Origin: Microbispora bryophytorum
GTDB taxonomy: Bacteria; Actinomycetota; Actinomycetes; Streptosporangiales; Streptosporangiaceae
Direction of reading: 5' to 3'
DNA length: 64,000 nt
NCBI RefSeq assembly: GCF_006874465.1
Contig: NZ_VIRL01000001.1
Location: 310,001-374,000 of the forward strand
A program made the translations under genes and the position numbers. Each line of letters starts with the position of its first letter. Position 1 is the first letter of the stretch. Below, piece by piece: positions 1 through 9,148 of this stretch. Below the pieces are notes generated by a model, which saw only the letters and a program-made list of their open reading frames with translations, ran no database searches and had not been told where the DNA came from.

Positions 1-1
1 C

Positions 2-2161
2 GGGCACGCCAGGGTGACCAGCGAGACGCCCGAGGACACCTACCAGGCGCTGGAGAAGTACGGCGTCGACCTCACCGAGCAGGCGCGTGCCGGCAAGCTC
101 GACCCGGTGATCGGCCGCGACAGCGAGATCCGCCGGGTCATCCAGGTGCTGTCGCGCCGCACCAAGAACAACCCCGTGCTGATCGGCGAGCCCGGCGTCG
201 GCAAGACCGCCGTGGTCGACGGCCTCGCCCAGCGGATCGTCGCGGGCGACGTGCCCGAGAGCCTGCGCAACAAGCGCCTGGTCGCGCTCGACCTCGGCGC
301 GATGGTCGCGGGCGCGAAGTATCGCGGCGAGTTCGAGGAACGCCTCAAGGCCGTGCTCAACGAGATCAAGGAGAGCAACGGCCAGGTCGTGACGTTCATC
401 GACGAGCTGCACACGATGGTCGGCGCGGGCGCCGCCGAGGGCGCGATGGACGCGGGCAACATGCTCAAGCCCATGCTGGCCCGCGGCGAGCTGCGCATGA
501 TCGGCGCCACCACGCTCGACGAGTATCGCGAGCGCATCGAGAAGGACCCGGCCCTGGAGCGGCGGTTCCAGCAGGTCTACGTCGGCGAGCCCACCGTCGA
601 GGACACGATCGCGATCCTGCGCGGGCTCAAGGGCCGATACGAGGCGCACCACCAGGTGCAGATCTCCGACAGCGCCCTGGTCGCCGCCGCGACGCTCTCC
701 GACCGCTACATCACGGCTCGTTTCCTTCCCGACAAGGCGATCGACCTGGTGGACGAGTCGATGTCGCGGCTGCGGATGGAGATCGACTCTCGGCCGGTGG
801 AGATCGACCAGCTCCAGCGCAGCGTGGACCGCCTGAAGATGGAGGAGCTCGCGCTCGCCAAGGAGACCGACGAGGCCAGCCGGCAGCGCCTGGAGAAGCT
901 CCGCGAGGAGCTGGCCAACCGGCAGGAGGACCTCAACGCCCTGGTCAGCCGGTGGGAGCGGGAGAAGGCCGGCCTCAACAAGGTCGGTGAGCTGAAGAAG
1001 CGGCTCGACGAGGCGCGCGGCGCGGCCGAGCGGGCCCAGCGCGACGGCGACTTCGAGGCCGCGTCGCGGCTCATGTACGGCGACGTCCCCCGCCTGGAGA
1101 AGGAGCTCGCCGAGGCCACCAAGGCCGCCGAGACGGCGGAGGCCGAGGCCGAGCCGATGGTGAAGGAGGAGGTCGGCCCCGACGACATCGCCGAGGTCAT
1201 CTCCTCGTGGACCGGCATCCCCGCCGGGCGGCTGCTGGAGGGCGAGACCGCCAAGCTGCTGCGGATGGAGGACGAGCTGGGCGAGCGCCTGATCGGCCAG
1301 CGCCAGGCCGTCCAGGCCGTCTCCGACGCCGTACGGCGTGCCCGGGCGGGCATCGCCGACCCTGACCGGCCGACCGGCTCGTTCCTCTTCCTCGGCCCGA
1401 CCGGTGTCGGCAAGACCGAGCTGGCCAAGGCGCTCGCGGAGTTCCTGTTCGACGACGAGCGGGCCATGACCCGCATCGACATGAGCGAGTACAGCGAGAA
1501 GCACAGCGTGGCCCGTCTGGTCGGCGCGCCACCCGGCTACGTCGGCTACGAGGAGGGCGGCCAGCTCACCGAGGCCGTGCGGCGCAGGCCGTACACCGTG
1601 GTGCTGCTCGACGAGATCGAGAAGGCCCATCCCGAGGTCTTCGACATCCTGCTGCAGGTGCTCGACGACGGCCGGCTCACCGACGGGCAGGGCCGCACGG
1701 TCGACTTCCGCAACACGATCCTGATCCTCACCTCGAACATCGGCTCGCAGTTCCTCGTGGACCCCACGATGGAGAACGAGGCCAAGCGCCAGGCGGTCAT
1801 GAACGCGGTGCGGGCGTCGTTCAAGCCCGAGTTCCTCAACCGGCTCGATGACATCATCGTGTTCGACGCGCTGGGCACCGAGGAGCTGTCGCAGATCGTG
1901 GACCTGCAGGTCGCCCGGCTCGCGCGGCGCCTGTCGGACCGGCGGCTGAAGCTGACCGTCACGCCCGCCGCCCGCGACTGGCTCGCGCTGACCGGCTACG
2001 ACCCGCTGTACGGCGCCCGCCCGCTGCGCCGCCTGATCCAGTCGGCCATCGGCGACAAGCTCGCCAAGGAGCTGCTGTCGGGGACCATCAGGGACGGCGA
2101 CGAGGTAATCGTCGACTTTGACGAGGCAGGTGACACGTTGACGATCCGGCCCGCTCGGTAA
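2..2161 (+). CDS. clpB: ATP-dependent disaggregase ClpB, 5' part cut by window edge
   Basis: Hsp100 AAA+ chaperone that extracts polypeptides from aggregates together with DnaK in the cytoplasm. The 719 visible residues begin just before the TYQALEKYG motif that opens NBD1. Seen in order: Walker [10 protein letters not shown], Walker [11 protein letters not shown], a long charged coiled-coil middle domain, NBD2 Walker [10 protein letters not shown], Walker [11 protein letters not shown], and the C-terminal D2 small domain. The reading frame stays open to base 2, upstream of the GTG at 14, and continues ClpB-like (ARVTS before [13 protein letters not shown]). The N-terminal domain of about 145 residues therefore lies outside the window and GTG 14 is not the true start. 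A short hairpin terminator follows. Confidence 0.96.
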   Translation, partial: GHARVTSETPEDTYQALEKYGVDLTEQARAGKLDPVIGRDSEIRRVIQVLSRRTKNNPVLIGEPGVGKTAVVDGLAQRIVAGDVPESLRNKRLVALDLGAMVAGAKYRGEFEERLKAVLNEIKESNGQVVTFIDELHTMVGAGAAEGAMDAGNMLKPMLARGELRMIGATTLDEYRERIEKDPALERRFQQVYVGEPTVEDTIAILRGLKGRYEAHHQVQISDSALVAAATLSDRYITARFLPDKAIDLVDESMSRLRMEIDSRPVEIDQLQRSVDRLKMEELALAKETDEASRQRLEKLREELANRQEDLNALVSRWEREKAGLNKVGELKKRLDEARGAAERAQRDGDFEAASRLMYGDVPRLEKELAEATKAAETAEAEAEPMVKEEVGPDDIAEVISSWTGIPAGRLLEGETAKLLRMEDELGERLIGQRQAVQAVSDAVRRARAGIADPDRPTGSFLFLGPTGVGKTELAKALAEFLFDDERAMTRIDMSEYSEKHSVARLVGAPPGYVGYEEGGQLTEAVRRRPYTVVLLDEIEKAHPEVFDILLQVLDDGRLTDGQGRTVDFRNTILILTSNIGSQFLVDPTMENEAKRQAVMNAVRASFKPEFLNRLDDIIVFDALGTEELSQIVDLQVARLARRLSDRRLKLTVTPAARDWLALTGYDPLYGARPLRRLIQSAIGDKLAKELLSGTIRDGDEVIVDFDEAGDTLTIRPAR

Positions 2162-2177
2162 GGTCTTCTCCACCATT

Positions 2178-2203
2178 GGGGCAAGCGCGCCCCGCCCTTT
2201 TCC
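2178..2203 (+). terminator. Likely terminator of clpB
   Basis: A GGGGC/GCCCC stem (2178-2182 with 2189-2193) is followed by a pyrimidine tract containing TTTT, 17 bp after the clpB stop. The stem is short, so termination may be partial. Confidence 0.5.
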
Positions 2204-2258
2204 CTCGCTGCTACGTTCGGCGTTCGTCGGACTACCGTACGCGATCAGGGGGACGTGG

Positions 2259-3695
2259 ATGTCCAGGACATCACGAAGTATTCGAGGGCGGTGCGTCGCG
2301 CTGGCGGCGGTCACTGCGGGAGTGAGCTGGCTGACCGGGGGCCCGGCGATGGCGAAGGACGGCGCGCTCGCCGACGCCTGCCGGGCCCAGAGCCGCGACG
2401 TCACCAGCCACGACGTCACCGGCCGCGACCTGTCGGGAGGAGTGACCACCTTGCCGGCGGCGGGTGTGCTGAGCATCGCCGACGCGGCCGGAGCGGCCGC
2501 CGGGCAGGGGCACAACTCGCTTCCCACCGGCCCGGCCGTGCTCACCAGGACCATCCCGGGGCCCACGGCGCTGCCGGCCGTGCCCGGCCCCCGTGCGCTG
2601 CCGGGCACGATGCCCGGCGCGGCATCCGGTGCGGCAGCCGGCGCGGCTCCCAGCGTGGCCAAGGCCGCTCCCGCCGCTCCCCGCACCACGACGGCACTGC
2701 CCGCACCGGCGGGCGTCAAGACGCTTCCCGCCGACGCCACGACCCTCTCGGCGCCCGCGAAGGCGATCTCCACCCCGGTGCAGAACGCCGTGGCGGGCGC
2801 CACGGCCGTCTCCGAACCGCGCCGCGCGCCCGCCGCTCCCGCGGCGGACGCCAGGACCCTGTTCCCGGCCAGGAGCACCGTGCCCCTCCTCGCCACCGCA
2901 CCGGCCAAGCCCGGCACCGCGAACGCATGTGCGCCGCAGGCACTGCGGACCGCGCCGGCCGCCCAGGAGCGCAAGCACCCCGAGGCGCAGGGACATCAGA
3001 AGAAGAGCCACCGGAACCCCAAGCCGCAGGACCAACCGGCGGGCTCGGCGTCGCGAGGCGACTCCGCCCAGGGTTCGGTGCCGCAGAACCCGGGCGCACA
3101 GAACCCGGGCGTACAGAACCCGGGCGCGCGAAACCCGGAGGCACGGAATCCGGGAGCGCGTAACCCGGAGGCACGGAACCCCGAGGCGCGGAACCCGGGA
3201 GCGCCGAACCAGGGCGCCCAGGGCTCTCTCGCGTCCCAGGGCGAGTCCCACAGCCACAGTTCGCAGAGCGGCGCGTCGGGCCAGGAGCAGAGCACCAAGA
3301 CCTTCCCGGTGAAGGACCGCCGCCACCGCAAGGCGCACCACCCTCGCAAGCAGCCCGGGGCCATGGCGCCTGGCCAGGCCGCCAACCAGAGTGCCGGCCA
3401 GGCCGGCCGGCCCCTGACCGGCACGCGCAACGCCTCCCTGCCGGAGGGCGAGCGCAAGAAGGGGGCCAAGGACAAGCGTCAGCGCAACGACGGCGCGAGC
3501 GGGCAGGGAACCGCCATGGGCGTGCTGCCCGACGCGGCGGACGGCCGGCACGTGCCGCGGCTGCGCGAGTACCCCAAGGCGGCATCGCACCGGCAGAACG
3601 GTGACATCACCGCTCCGGCGGCCCTCACCAAGGCGACGGGCACGCGCGCGGTGACCGATTTCGCCGCCGCGGCCGGCAAGAAGCTCCTGCCGTAA
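2259..3695 (+). CDS. Secreted Ala/Pro-rich repeat protein of unknown function
   Basis: 478 residues, no recognised domain. ATG 2259 follows an AGGGGG Shine-Dalgarno at about 2246-2251. The N-terminus has a basic n-region, a hydrophobic core and an AMA-type cleavage site near residue 31, so export by Sec is likely. The mature part is almost entirely Ala, Pro, Gly, Arg and Gln. Residues about 275-320 hold nine pentapeptides of type (Q/R)NP(G/E)A encoded by a 15-bp tandem repeat. A basic segment follows (KDRRHRKAHH). There is no transmembrane anchor or sorting signal, so it may bind the wall or be shed. Long antisense frames across it are composition shadows. A strong terminator lies downstream. 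Confidence 0.7.
   Translation: MSRTSRSIRGRCVALAAVTAGVSWLTGGPAMAKDGALADACRAQSRDVTSHDVTGRDLSGGVTTLPAAGVLSIADAAGAAAGQGHNSLPTGPAVLTRTIPGPTALPAVPGPRALPGTMPGAASGAAAGAAPSVAKAAPAAPRTTTALPAPAGVKTLPADATTLSAPAKAISTPVQNAVAGATAVSEPRRAPAAPAADARTLFPARSTVPLLATAPAKPGTANACAPQALRTAPAAQERKHPEAQGHQKKSHRNPKPQDQPAGSASRGDSAQGSVPQNPGAQNPGVQNPGARNPEARNPGARNPEARNPEARNPGAPNQGAQGSLASQGESHSHSSQSGASGQEQSTKTFPVKDRRHRKAHHPRKQPGAMAPGQAANQSAGQAGRPLTGTRNASLPEGERKKGAKDKRQRNDGASGQGTAMGVLPDAADGRHVPRLREYPKAASHRQNGDITAPAALTKATGTRAVTDFAAAAGKKLLP
3084..3218 (+). repeat. 15-bp in-frame tandem repeat, about 9 copies
   Basis: Units resemble CAGAACCCGGGCGCA and drift in the third and fifth codons. They encode (Q/R)NP(G/E)(A/V) pentapeptides in the secreted protein. 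Because the unit is a multiple of three, copy-number change keeps the frame. Confidence 0.85.
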
Positions 3696-3752
3696 CCCCG
3701 CCGTACGACGCCCCGCTCCCCCGGGGTCGGCATCCGGTCTCGTCCGCCGGAA

Positions 3753-3838
3753 CACCGAAGACAGCGAAGACGAAGACTGCGAAGACGACGAGACCGAAGG
3801 CAACGAAACCGAAGACAACAGAACCGAAGACGATGTGA
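3753..3838. repeat. GAAGAC-rich purine tract
   Basis: Low-complexity run built on GAAGAC/GAAACC hexamers between the secreted-protein stop and its terminator. The plus strand is almost pure purine plus C. In frame 1 it would read an acidic TEDSEDED-like peptide with no start codon. No gene is supported. Confidence 0.7.
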
Positions 3839-3840
3839 CC

Positions 3841-3870
3841 AAGGGGCCGTGATCCACGGCCCCTTTTTCC
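3841..3870 (+). terminator. Strong intrinsic terminator
   Basis: Perfect 11-bp stem AAGGGGCCGTG (3841-3851) with CACGGCCCCTT (3855-3865), 3-nt loop, then TTTTTCC. It ends the secreted-protein transcript. Confidence 0.9.
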
Positions 3871-3931
3871 ATGCCCGCACACCATCTCGCCGGGTGGAGG
3901 CCCTCAGCCGTGCCCGAAGTGCCGAGAGGGC

Positions 3932-4462
3932 TCAGCGGGAAGCGTCGAGGAGGGCGTCGAGGTCGTCCTCCGGCAGGCCGAGATCGACCCGGATGCGGTA
4001 GCGGGTGCGCAGCAGCGAGTCGCGGATGCCCGACCCCACCGCGCCGCAGGCGCGGGCGCCGTCGGTGGCCCACTCGTGCGCCGCGTCGAGGTCTCCGTAC
4101 GCCATGAGCGTCTCGGCGACGGTCAGCGCGGTGGCCGGGTTCCAGTCTCCCGACCCGACCGCGGCGATCAGCGCCCTGGCCTCCTCGGGCCGGTCGAGCT
4201 CGAACAGCGTGTCGGCGATGCCCGCACGCGGGTCCACCGGCACCTCCCCGCCGTCCTCCAGAGCGCTCTGGTAGCGGTCGAGGGCGGTCGCGGGCTGACC
4301 GGCCTGGCGCCACTCCTCCGCGGCGAGCACGAGGATCGCCGCCCTGGACATCTCTCCCGACTCGTACCCCTGGGCCAGCGCGTCGAGGCGGCGGGCGAGG
4401 GCACCGTGGTCATCGAGCAGCAGGGCCTGTTCGAGCAGTCGGTCCACCTGCTCATTTGTCAC
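3932..4462 (-). CDS. TPR-like repeat protein
   Basis: About 176 residues, mostly helical, with TPR-type helix pairs (LAAEEWRQAGQPATALDRY, ADTLFELDRPEEARALI, AETLMAYGDLDAAHEWA). Such proteins usually scaffold protein contacts; no partner can be named. GTG 4462 (VTNEQVDRLLEQ) is preferred because the helical domain begins there; the frame also stays open to an ATG at 4558. No good Shine-Dalgarno is visible for either. It is transcribed away from the small membrane protein at 4635, sharing a ~170-bp divergent promoter region. Confidence 0.75.
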   Translation of the reverse strand: MTNEQVDRLLEQALLLDDHGALARRLDALAQGYESGEMSRAAILVLAAEEWRQAGQPATALDRYQSALEDGGEVPVDPRAGIADTLFELDRPEEARALIAAVGSGDWNPATALTVAETLMAYGDLDAAHEWATDGARACGAVGSGIRDSLLRTRYRIRVDLGLPEDDLDALLDASR

Positions 4463-4634
4463 ATGTGCCACAGAGCCGAGGCTACCGATCCCGGTCTGTT
4501 TTCGCAGGACAACACCAGGCATTGCCGAAGCAACAGTTAGTACACGTTTGACTACCATACGCTTTTCTCGGCAGATAGTCGGGCATATCGCACCATGCCT
4601 GTGCCAATCGAAGCTCGGCGAGGAGCGTTACAGC

Positions 4635-5030
4635 ATGTCCAAGCGGGTGATACTGACTCTCGCCTCCACAACAGTGCTCGCCGCCGTGGTTCCGGGGTTC
4701 GCCGGCTTCGTCACGGCCCAGTACGAGGCGCTCGACCGGGCCCGAGCCGAACTGTCCCGGCTGCAGACCAAGCTGCAGATGATGGAGCTGAGAGTCGAGC
4801 CGGCGGCGGATCTGCGATGCCGCGCCGACACGAGCGGGCAGCGACAGCCGAGCCTGACCGACGAGGACGACACGCGGGAGCTGACGATCCCGCCGCGCAC
4901 CCGCACCAGGTCCTGGCAGAACACCGCCTACGTCCGGAGCACCGCACCGGGGTTGTGGCCCTCGATCGGCGTCCCCCATGCCGTACCCGGCCCGCAGGCG
5001 CCGGGCGATCTCCGCCACCCGCACGAGTGA
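4635..5030 (+). CDS. Small membrane-anchored coiled-coil protein, unknown
   Basis: 131 residues. ATG 4635 has AGGAG at 4621-4625. Residues 4-28 form one hydrophobic segment (signal anchor), followed by a short heptad-like helix (ALDRARAELSRLQTKLQ). The remainder is polar and low in recognisable order, so the C-terminal part may be frameshifted or disordered. Opposite-strand frames of similar length exist. Choosing this strand rests on the RBS, the signal-like N-terminus and the coiled coil. It converges with the TetR gene 26 bp away. Confidence 0.5.
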   Translation: MSKRVILTLASTTVLAAVVPGFAGFVTAQYEALDRARAELSRLQTKLQMMELRVEPAADLRCRADTSGQRQPSLTDEDDTRELTIPPRTRTRSWQNTAYVRSTAPGLWPSIGVPHAVPGPQAPGDLRHPHE

Positions 5031-5056
5031 ACCGCCCGGCGCGAACACGCCCGCCG

Positions 5057-5707
5057 TCACGCGCGGCGCGAGACGGCGGAGGCGAGTTGCCGGGACAGAT
5101 ATCCGCGGACGAGCTGTTTGGCTTCGGCCACGATTCCGGGGTCGCCGTTCGGGTCGTGCCGGAAGGCGAGCTTCAGCACCGCGTCCCCGGCCTCGACGGC
5201 GACGAGAATGGCACGATCCAAATCCTCACTGTCAGCCAGCCCGAATTCGGTGAGCAGCAACGCGCGCAGCCGACCGGCGATCACGGTGTTGTTGTCGGCC
5301 ACGGAATCGAGAAGGTCGAGATCGAAGACCTCACCGAAGTGCAGCGAGCGGAACCCGGGCACGCTGCGGTGCATCTCGACGTACTCGTCGATGATGGCGT
5401 CGACGGCGTCCCACCAGCCCGCGTAGTCCTCGGCGATGAAGCGACGCCCGACACGCGCGACGAACAACTCGACGTTGCGCCGCGTCAGGGCCTGGCTGAG
5501 CGCCCGCTTGTCCGGGAAGAACTGGTAGACCGAGCCGATCGCCACCCCGGCCCGCTCGGCCACCCGGGTGGTCGTCAGTGCGTCGTACCCGCCCTCGTCG
5601 AGCAGCTCGGCGCAGGCGTCGAGCATCCGCTCCACCCTGCGGGCGCTGCGACGCTGCGAAGGACGCCGCCGCAGCGGCTCACCGGGATGCGACGAGCGCG
5701 GCGGCAT
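5057..5707 (-). CDS. TetR/AcrR family transcriptional regulator
   Basis: 216 residues. N-terminal helix-turn-helix domain: RVERMLDACAELLDEGGYDALTTTRVAE leads to the recognition helix IGSVYQFFPDKRAL. The C-terminal domain is helical and ligand-binding; the SVAD-NN-TVIAGRLRALLL region matches the TetR_C_17-like style. ATG 5707 is preceded by a GAGGGA motif and leaves a short basic tail (RRRPSQRRSARR) before the HTH, common in this family. An in-frame ATG at 5821 would add 38 residues without support. The effector and target are unknown. Confidence 0.9.
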   Translation of the reverse strand: MPPRSSHPGEPLRRRPSQRRSARRVERMLDACAELLDEGGYDALTTTRVAERAGVAIGSVYQFFPDKRALSQALTRRNVELFVARVGRRFIAEDYAGWWDAVDAIIDEYVEMHRSVPGFRSLHFGEVFDLDLLDSVADNNTVIAGRLRALLLTEFGLADSEDLDRAILVAVEAGDAVLKLAFRHDPNGDPGIVAEAKQLVRGYLSRQLASAVSRRA

Positions 5708-5885
5708 TCCCTCACCACCCCCATTGCCCCATTTCTCGACGGCGGCACGGGTCTCAATGGCAGCACAGTGCTCGACGGCGAAAGCGGGGCCGTCTGCTTC
5801 CCTCACATACCAGCTGGACACCCACTCATCTTGCCTGTTTCACGCGCCGCGGTCAGCGCTTATCGACCAGTCGTCTGATTTACAG

Positions 5886-5932
5886 CAAGAAATCCCGTCG
5901 CACCGCTGTCAAGAATCCCGTCGCACCGCCCT
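5886..5932. repeat. Two-copy direct repeat abutting the CapA stop
   Basis: CAAGAAATCCCGTCGCACCG (from 5886) and CAAGAATCCCGTCGCACCG (from 5910) are near-identical units of about 23-24 bp. The second ends at the stop codon of the minus-strand CapA gene. Confidence 0.75.
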
Positions 5933-7041
5933 CAGGAGTCGGCGGGTGCGGCCGACAGGCCGGTGCAGCCGCGCAGCGCGCGGTACGCGCCGAGCGCCTG
6001 CTGCTTGGCGCCGCCCGTCACGGGAATGGGCACGCCGCCGTTGATCCGGGCGGGGGTCCACTGGTCCTTGAGCACCTTCCTGCCGTTGATCGTCAGGGTG
6101 AGCACGCCGGTCGTCCCGGTGTCCGGGCCCCAGTTGTAGAAGGCGAAGTTGCCCAGGCCGTACTGCACGTACGCCTGACCGGAGAAACCGCCGCCCAGCA
6201 GGATGTGCGCGTGGCTGCCCACGATGACGTCGGCCCCCGCGGCCACGAGCTTGTCCGCCAGGCTCCGCTGCACCGGCGTCGGGCACTTGACCAGCTCGGT
6301 GCCCCAGTGCAGGAACACGATAACGGTGTCGGAGTTCTTTCGAGCCTGCCGTACGGCCCGGATGAGGCGGGGCTCGTTCTTGGCGGAGGCGAGCCCGCCC
6401 TTGCTGCCGGAGGCGGTCCAGGACTGGATGAACTGCGAGTCGAGCACCTGGGTGGCGCCGATGATCGACACCCGGTTGCCGTTGACCGTCCTGCGATAGG
6501 GACGGAATGCCTCGGTCTCGTTCGCGCCGATGCCGATGACGGGGAACTTCGAGGACCTGATCGCCTTGAGCGTGTCGGCCAGGCCGCTCTCCATGTAGTC
6601 CATGCCGTGGTTGTTGGCCATCGTGACGACGTCCACCCCGGCGGCCTTGAGCGCGGCGAACGCCGTGGCGGGGGCGCGGAAGGTGAACTGCTTGCCCGGC
6701 GCGGGCGTGCCGGCGGTGGTGATGGCCGTCTCAAGGTTGAGCGCCGTGAGGTTGGACCTGCGCAGGACGGCGGCGATCGGGCCGAGCGCCGTACGCGGGT
6801 CGGCGTCGAGCCGGCTCCGCAGGACGCCCTCGAAGTGCACGTCGCCGGCGAAGGAGATCGTGAAGGGCCGCCGCTGCGGCGGTTTGGGAGACGGCTTCGC
6901 GGTCTTGACCTCCAACTGCGACGCGCCGGGGACGGGCTCACTCTCCGCCGGGCTGCACCCCGCGACGAGAAGGGGAGCCGCGAGGAGGGCGAACAGGGAC
7001 AGGGCGAGGGGCTGACGTCTCACGGCACCCGAGCATGCCAT
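5932..7041 (-). CDS. CapA-family metallophosphatase lipoprotein
   Basis: About 369 residues. The signal peptide ends in the lipobox LVAGC, so the protein should be lipid-anchored outside the membrane. The body is a PGA_cap/CapA domain with metal-binding motifs GDVHFEG, NLETAI, MANNHGMDY and GSHAHILLGG. Family members take part in poly-gamma-glutamate or other capsule handling, but many actinobacterial copies have no known substrate. ATG 7041 has GGAG directly adjoining. GTG 7023 (VRRQPLALSLF) would give a more typical n-region, so the start is uncertain. It is divergent from the fur-type gene, and the palindrome at 7104 lies between them. Confidence 0.85.
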   Translation of the reverse strand: MACSGAVRRQPLALSLFALLAAPLLVAGCSPAESEPVPGASQLEVKTAKPSPKPPQRRPFTISFAGDVHFEGVLRSRLDADPRTALGPIAAVLRRSNLTALNLETAITTAGTPAPGKQFTFRAPATAFAALKAAGVDVVTMANNHGMDYMESGLADTLKAIRSSKFPVIGIGANETEAFRPYRRTVNGNRVSIIGATQVLDSQFIQSWTASGSKGGLASAKNEPRLIRAVRQARKNSDTVIVFLHWGTELVKCPTPVQRSLADKLVAAGADVIVGSHAHILLGGGFSGQAYVQYGLGNFAFYNWGPDTGTTGVLTLTINGRKVLKDQWTPARINGGVPIPVTGGAKQQALGAYRALRGCTGLSAAPADS

Positions 7042-7103
7042 CTCCGTCGGCGGACGGGGAGGCTGTGGGAGATCCTGGGGCAAATAACTGGGAGAGTTCC
7101 TTT

Positions 7104-7120
7104 ACTTGAATCATTCAAGT
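7104..7120. promoter_or_regulatory. Perfect 17-bp palindrome, probable Fur/CatR-type operator
   Basis: ACTTGAAT-C-ATTCAAGT, perfect 8-bp arms around one base, 20 bp upstream of the fur-type GTG. Position and shape fit autoregulation of a Fur-family catalase regulator. It also lies 62 bp upstream of the divergent CapA gene. Confidence 0.8.
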
Positions 7121-7140
7121 TTGCTGCTAACGTGGGGGTT

Positions 7141-7584
7141 GTGAACGACCCCGGGCGCCTTCGCGAGGCCGGACTGCGGGTGACCGCGGCGCGGCTGGCG
7201 ATCATGCAGACCGTGAGCGGGGGCGACCACCTCGACGTGGAAGCCATCCATCGCGGTGTGTGCGAACGGGTCGGCCAGGTGTCCCTGCAAGCCGTCTACG
7301 ATTCGCTGAACGCGTTGCAGCGCGGCGGACTCCTCCGCCGCATCGAGCCCGCGGGCAGCCCGACGCGGTACGAGACGCGGGTGGGCGACAACCACCACCA
7401 CCTCGTCTGCCGCAGTTGCGGAAGAGTCGCGGACGTCGACTGCGCGGTGGGACACGCGCCCTGCCTGGAGCCGGCGTCGGACGCCGGCTACCTGGTGGAC
7501 GAGGCGGACGTCATCTACTGGGGCCTGTGCCCCCCATGCCGGGCCGAAGCCGGCAGCGCCCAGCCCGACTCCGCCCGCGTCTGA
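7141..7584 (+). CDS. Fur-family regulator (catalase regulator type)
   Basis: 147 residues. N-terminal winged helix (LREAGLRVTAARLAIMQTV ... VSLQAVYDSLNALQRGGLL) and C-terminal dimer domain with the His cluster NHHHLVC and two CxxC pairs (CRSC, CPPC) for structural zinc. It starts at GTG 7141; an in-frame GTG at 7132 would add three residues. Catalase follows after 63 bp in the same direction. In Streptomyces such fur-cat pairs respond to peroxide and the regulator represses its own operon. That role is inferred here from gene order and the palindrome. Confidence 0.93.
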   Translation: MNDPGRLREAGLRVTAARLAIMQTVSGGDHLDVEAIHRGVCERVGQVSLQAVYDSLNALQRGGLLRRIEPAGSPTRYETRVGDNHHHLVCRSCGRVADVDCAVGHAPCLEPASDAGYLVDEADVIYWGLCPPCRAEAGSAQPDSARV

Positions 7585-7647
7585 GTCCCGTGCTTGTTCC
7601 ATCGCTTTCCGCACGCAGTTCCATGAAGTGACCCCGGAGGCAACCCC

Positions 7648-9096
7648 ATGACCGACAGGCCCATCACCACCACTGACGCCGGGATTCCCGCTCCCAGCGA
7701 CGAGTTCTCCCTGTCGGTCGGCCCCAACGGCCCGCTGCTGCTGCAGGACCACTACCTGATCCAGAAGATGGCCGCCTTCAACCGGGAGCGGGTCCCCGAG
7801 CGGGTGGTGCACGCCAAGGGCGGCGGCGCGTACGGCGTGCTCCGGATCACCGAGGACGTCAGCCGGTACACCAAGGCCAAGCTGTTCCAGAAGGGCCAGG
7901 AGACCGGGCTCTTCCTGCGGTTCTCGACCGTCGCCGGAGAGCGGGGCAGCGCCGACACCGTACGCGACCCCCGCGGCTTCGCGATCAAGTTCTACACGGA
8001 GGACGGCAACTACGACATCGTCGGCAACAACACGCCGATCTTCTTCATCCGCGACCCGTCGAAGTTCTCCGACTTCATCCACTCGCAGAAGCGCCGCGCC
8101 GACACCCACACGCGCGACCACAACATGCAGTGGGACTTCTGGACGCTGTCGCCCGAGTCGGCCCACCAGGTGGCGTTCCTCATGACCGACCGCGGCACGC
8201 CGCGTTCGTGGCGGCACATGCACGGCTTCGGGTCGCACACCTTCCTCTGGTACAACGCCGCCGGCGAGAAGTTCTGGGTCAAGTACCACTTCAAGACCGA
8301 GCAGGGCATCGAGAACTTCACCGACGCCGATGCCAGGGCGCTGGTGGCGGAGGACCCGGACTTCCATCTTCGCGACCTGCAGACCGCCATCAGGAACGGC
8401 GACCATCCGGCGTGGAAGGTCAACATCCAGATCATGCCGTTCGAGGACGCGGCGGACTACCGGTTCAATCCGTTCGACCTCACCAAGGTCTGGCCGCACT
8501 CCGACTACCCGGAGATCACCATTGGCCGGTTCGTGCTGAACCGCAACCCGGAGAACTACTTCGCCGAGGTCGAGCAGGCGAGCTTCGAGCCGGCGAACCT
8601 GGTGCCGGGCGTCGGGCCCTCCCCCGACAAGATGCTCCAGGGCCGCCTGTTCTCCTACCCGGACGCCCACCGCTACCGCATCGGGCCGAACTACCTGCAG
8701 CTTCCGGTCAACACTCCGAAGGTGCCGGTGCACAGCTACAACGTCGACGGTCACATGCGCTACCGCAACCCGGGTGACCCGGTCTACGCGCCGAACAGCG
8801 TCAACGGCCCCGCGGCCGACCCGTCGCTTTACGAGGGCGAGAACTACCAGGTCACCGGTGAGATCATCCGGAGCGCCTACGTCAGGCACCGCGAGGACGA
8901 CGACTACGTCCAGCCGCGCGCGCTGTGGGAGAACGTGCTCTCGGACGTCGATCGCGATCACATGGTGAGCAACATCGTCGGCCACGCCTCGGCTCCCGAG
9001 GTCACCGCCGACATGAAGAAGCGCGTGGTCGACTACTGGACCAACATTCACAAGGACCTCGGACAGCGCGTCGCGCAGGGGCTCGGCGTCGCCTGA
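7648..9096 (+). CDS. katA: Monofunctional heme catalase
   Basis: 482 residues, small-subunit catalase dismutating H2O2 in the cytoplasm. The distal His55 is in RVVHAKGGGAYG, the catalytic Asn in GNNTPIFF, and the proximal heme Tyr in RLFSYPDAHRYR. The whole core is intact. ATG 7648 has GGAGG at 7636-7640. It is probably cotranscribed with the upstream Fur-type regulator. The C-terminus stops at normal length, without the flavodoxin-like domain of large catalases. Confidence 0.97.
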   Translation: MTDRPITTTDAGIPAPSDEFSLSVGPNGPLLLQDHYLIQKMAAFNRERVPERVVHAKGGGAYGVLRITEDVSRYTKAKLFQKGQETGLFLRFSTVAGERGSADTVRDPRGFAIKFYTEDGNYDIVGNNTPIFFIRDPSKFSDFIHSQKRRADTHTRDHNMQWDFWTLSPESAHQVAFLMTDRGTPRSWRHMHGFGSHTFLWYNAAGEKFWVKYHFKTEQGIENFTDADARALVAEDPDFHLRDLQTAIRNGDHPAWKVNIQIMPFEDAADYRFNPFDLTKVWPHSDYPEITIGRFVLNRNPENYFAEVEQASFEPANLVPGVGPSPDKMLQGRLFSYPDAHRYRIGPNYLQLPVNTPKVPVHSYNVDGHMRYRNPGDPVYAPNSVNGPAADPSLYEGENYQVTGEIIRSAYVRHREDDDYVQPRALWENVLSDVDRDHMVSNIVGHASAPEVTADMKKRVVDYWTNIHKDLGQRVAQGLGVA

Positions 9097-9109
9097 CCCC
9101 CTTCCCCTC

Positions 9110-9148
9110 GCGTACGGCTCGCGCCCCTTTCAGGCGCGGGCCGTACGC
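9110..9148 (+). terminator. Hairpin after catalase
   Basis: GCGTACGGC (9110-9118) pairs with GCCGTACGC (9140-9148), extended by GCGCC/GGCGC inside. The run of T after it is weak. Confidence 0.6.

Noticed and set aside
2271-4313. 680-codon minus-strand frame opposite the secreted repeat protein
   Set aside because: Arg/Gly/Pro composition shadow of high-GC coding DNA; no RBS, no domain; the plus-strand gene has a signal peptide and SD.
4482-5060. 192-codon minus-strand frame opposite the small membrane protein
   Set aside because: Lacks an RBS and signal; the plus-strand alternative has an SD and a signal-anchor. Not fully excluded.
7111-9051. 646-codon minus-strand frame opposite the catalase
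   Set aside because: Val/Arg/Asp-rich shadow; the catalase is unmistakable.
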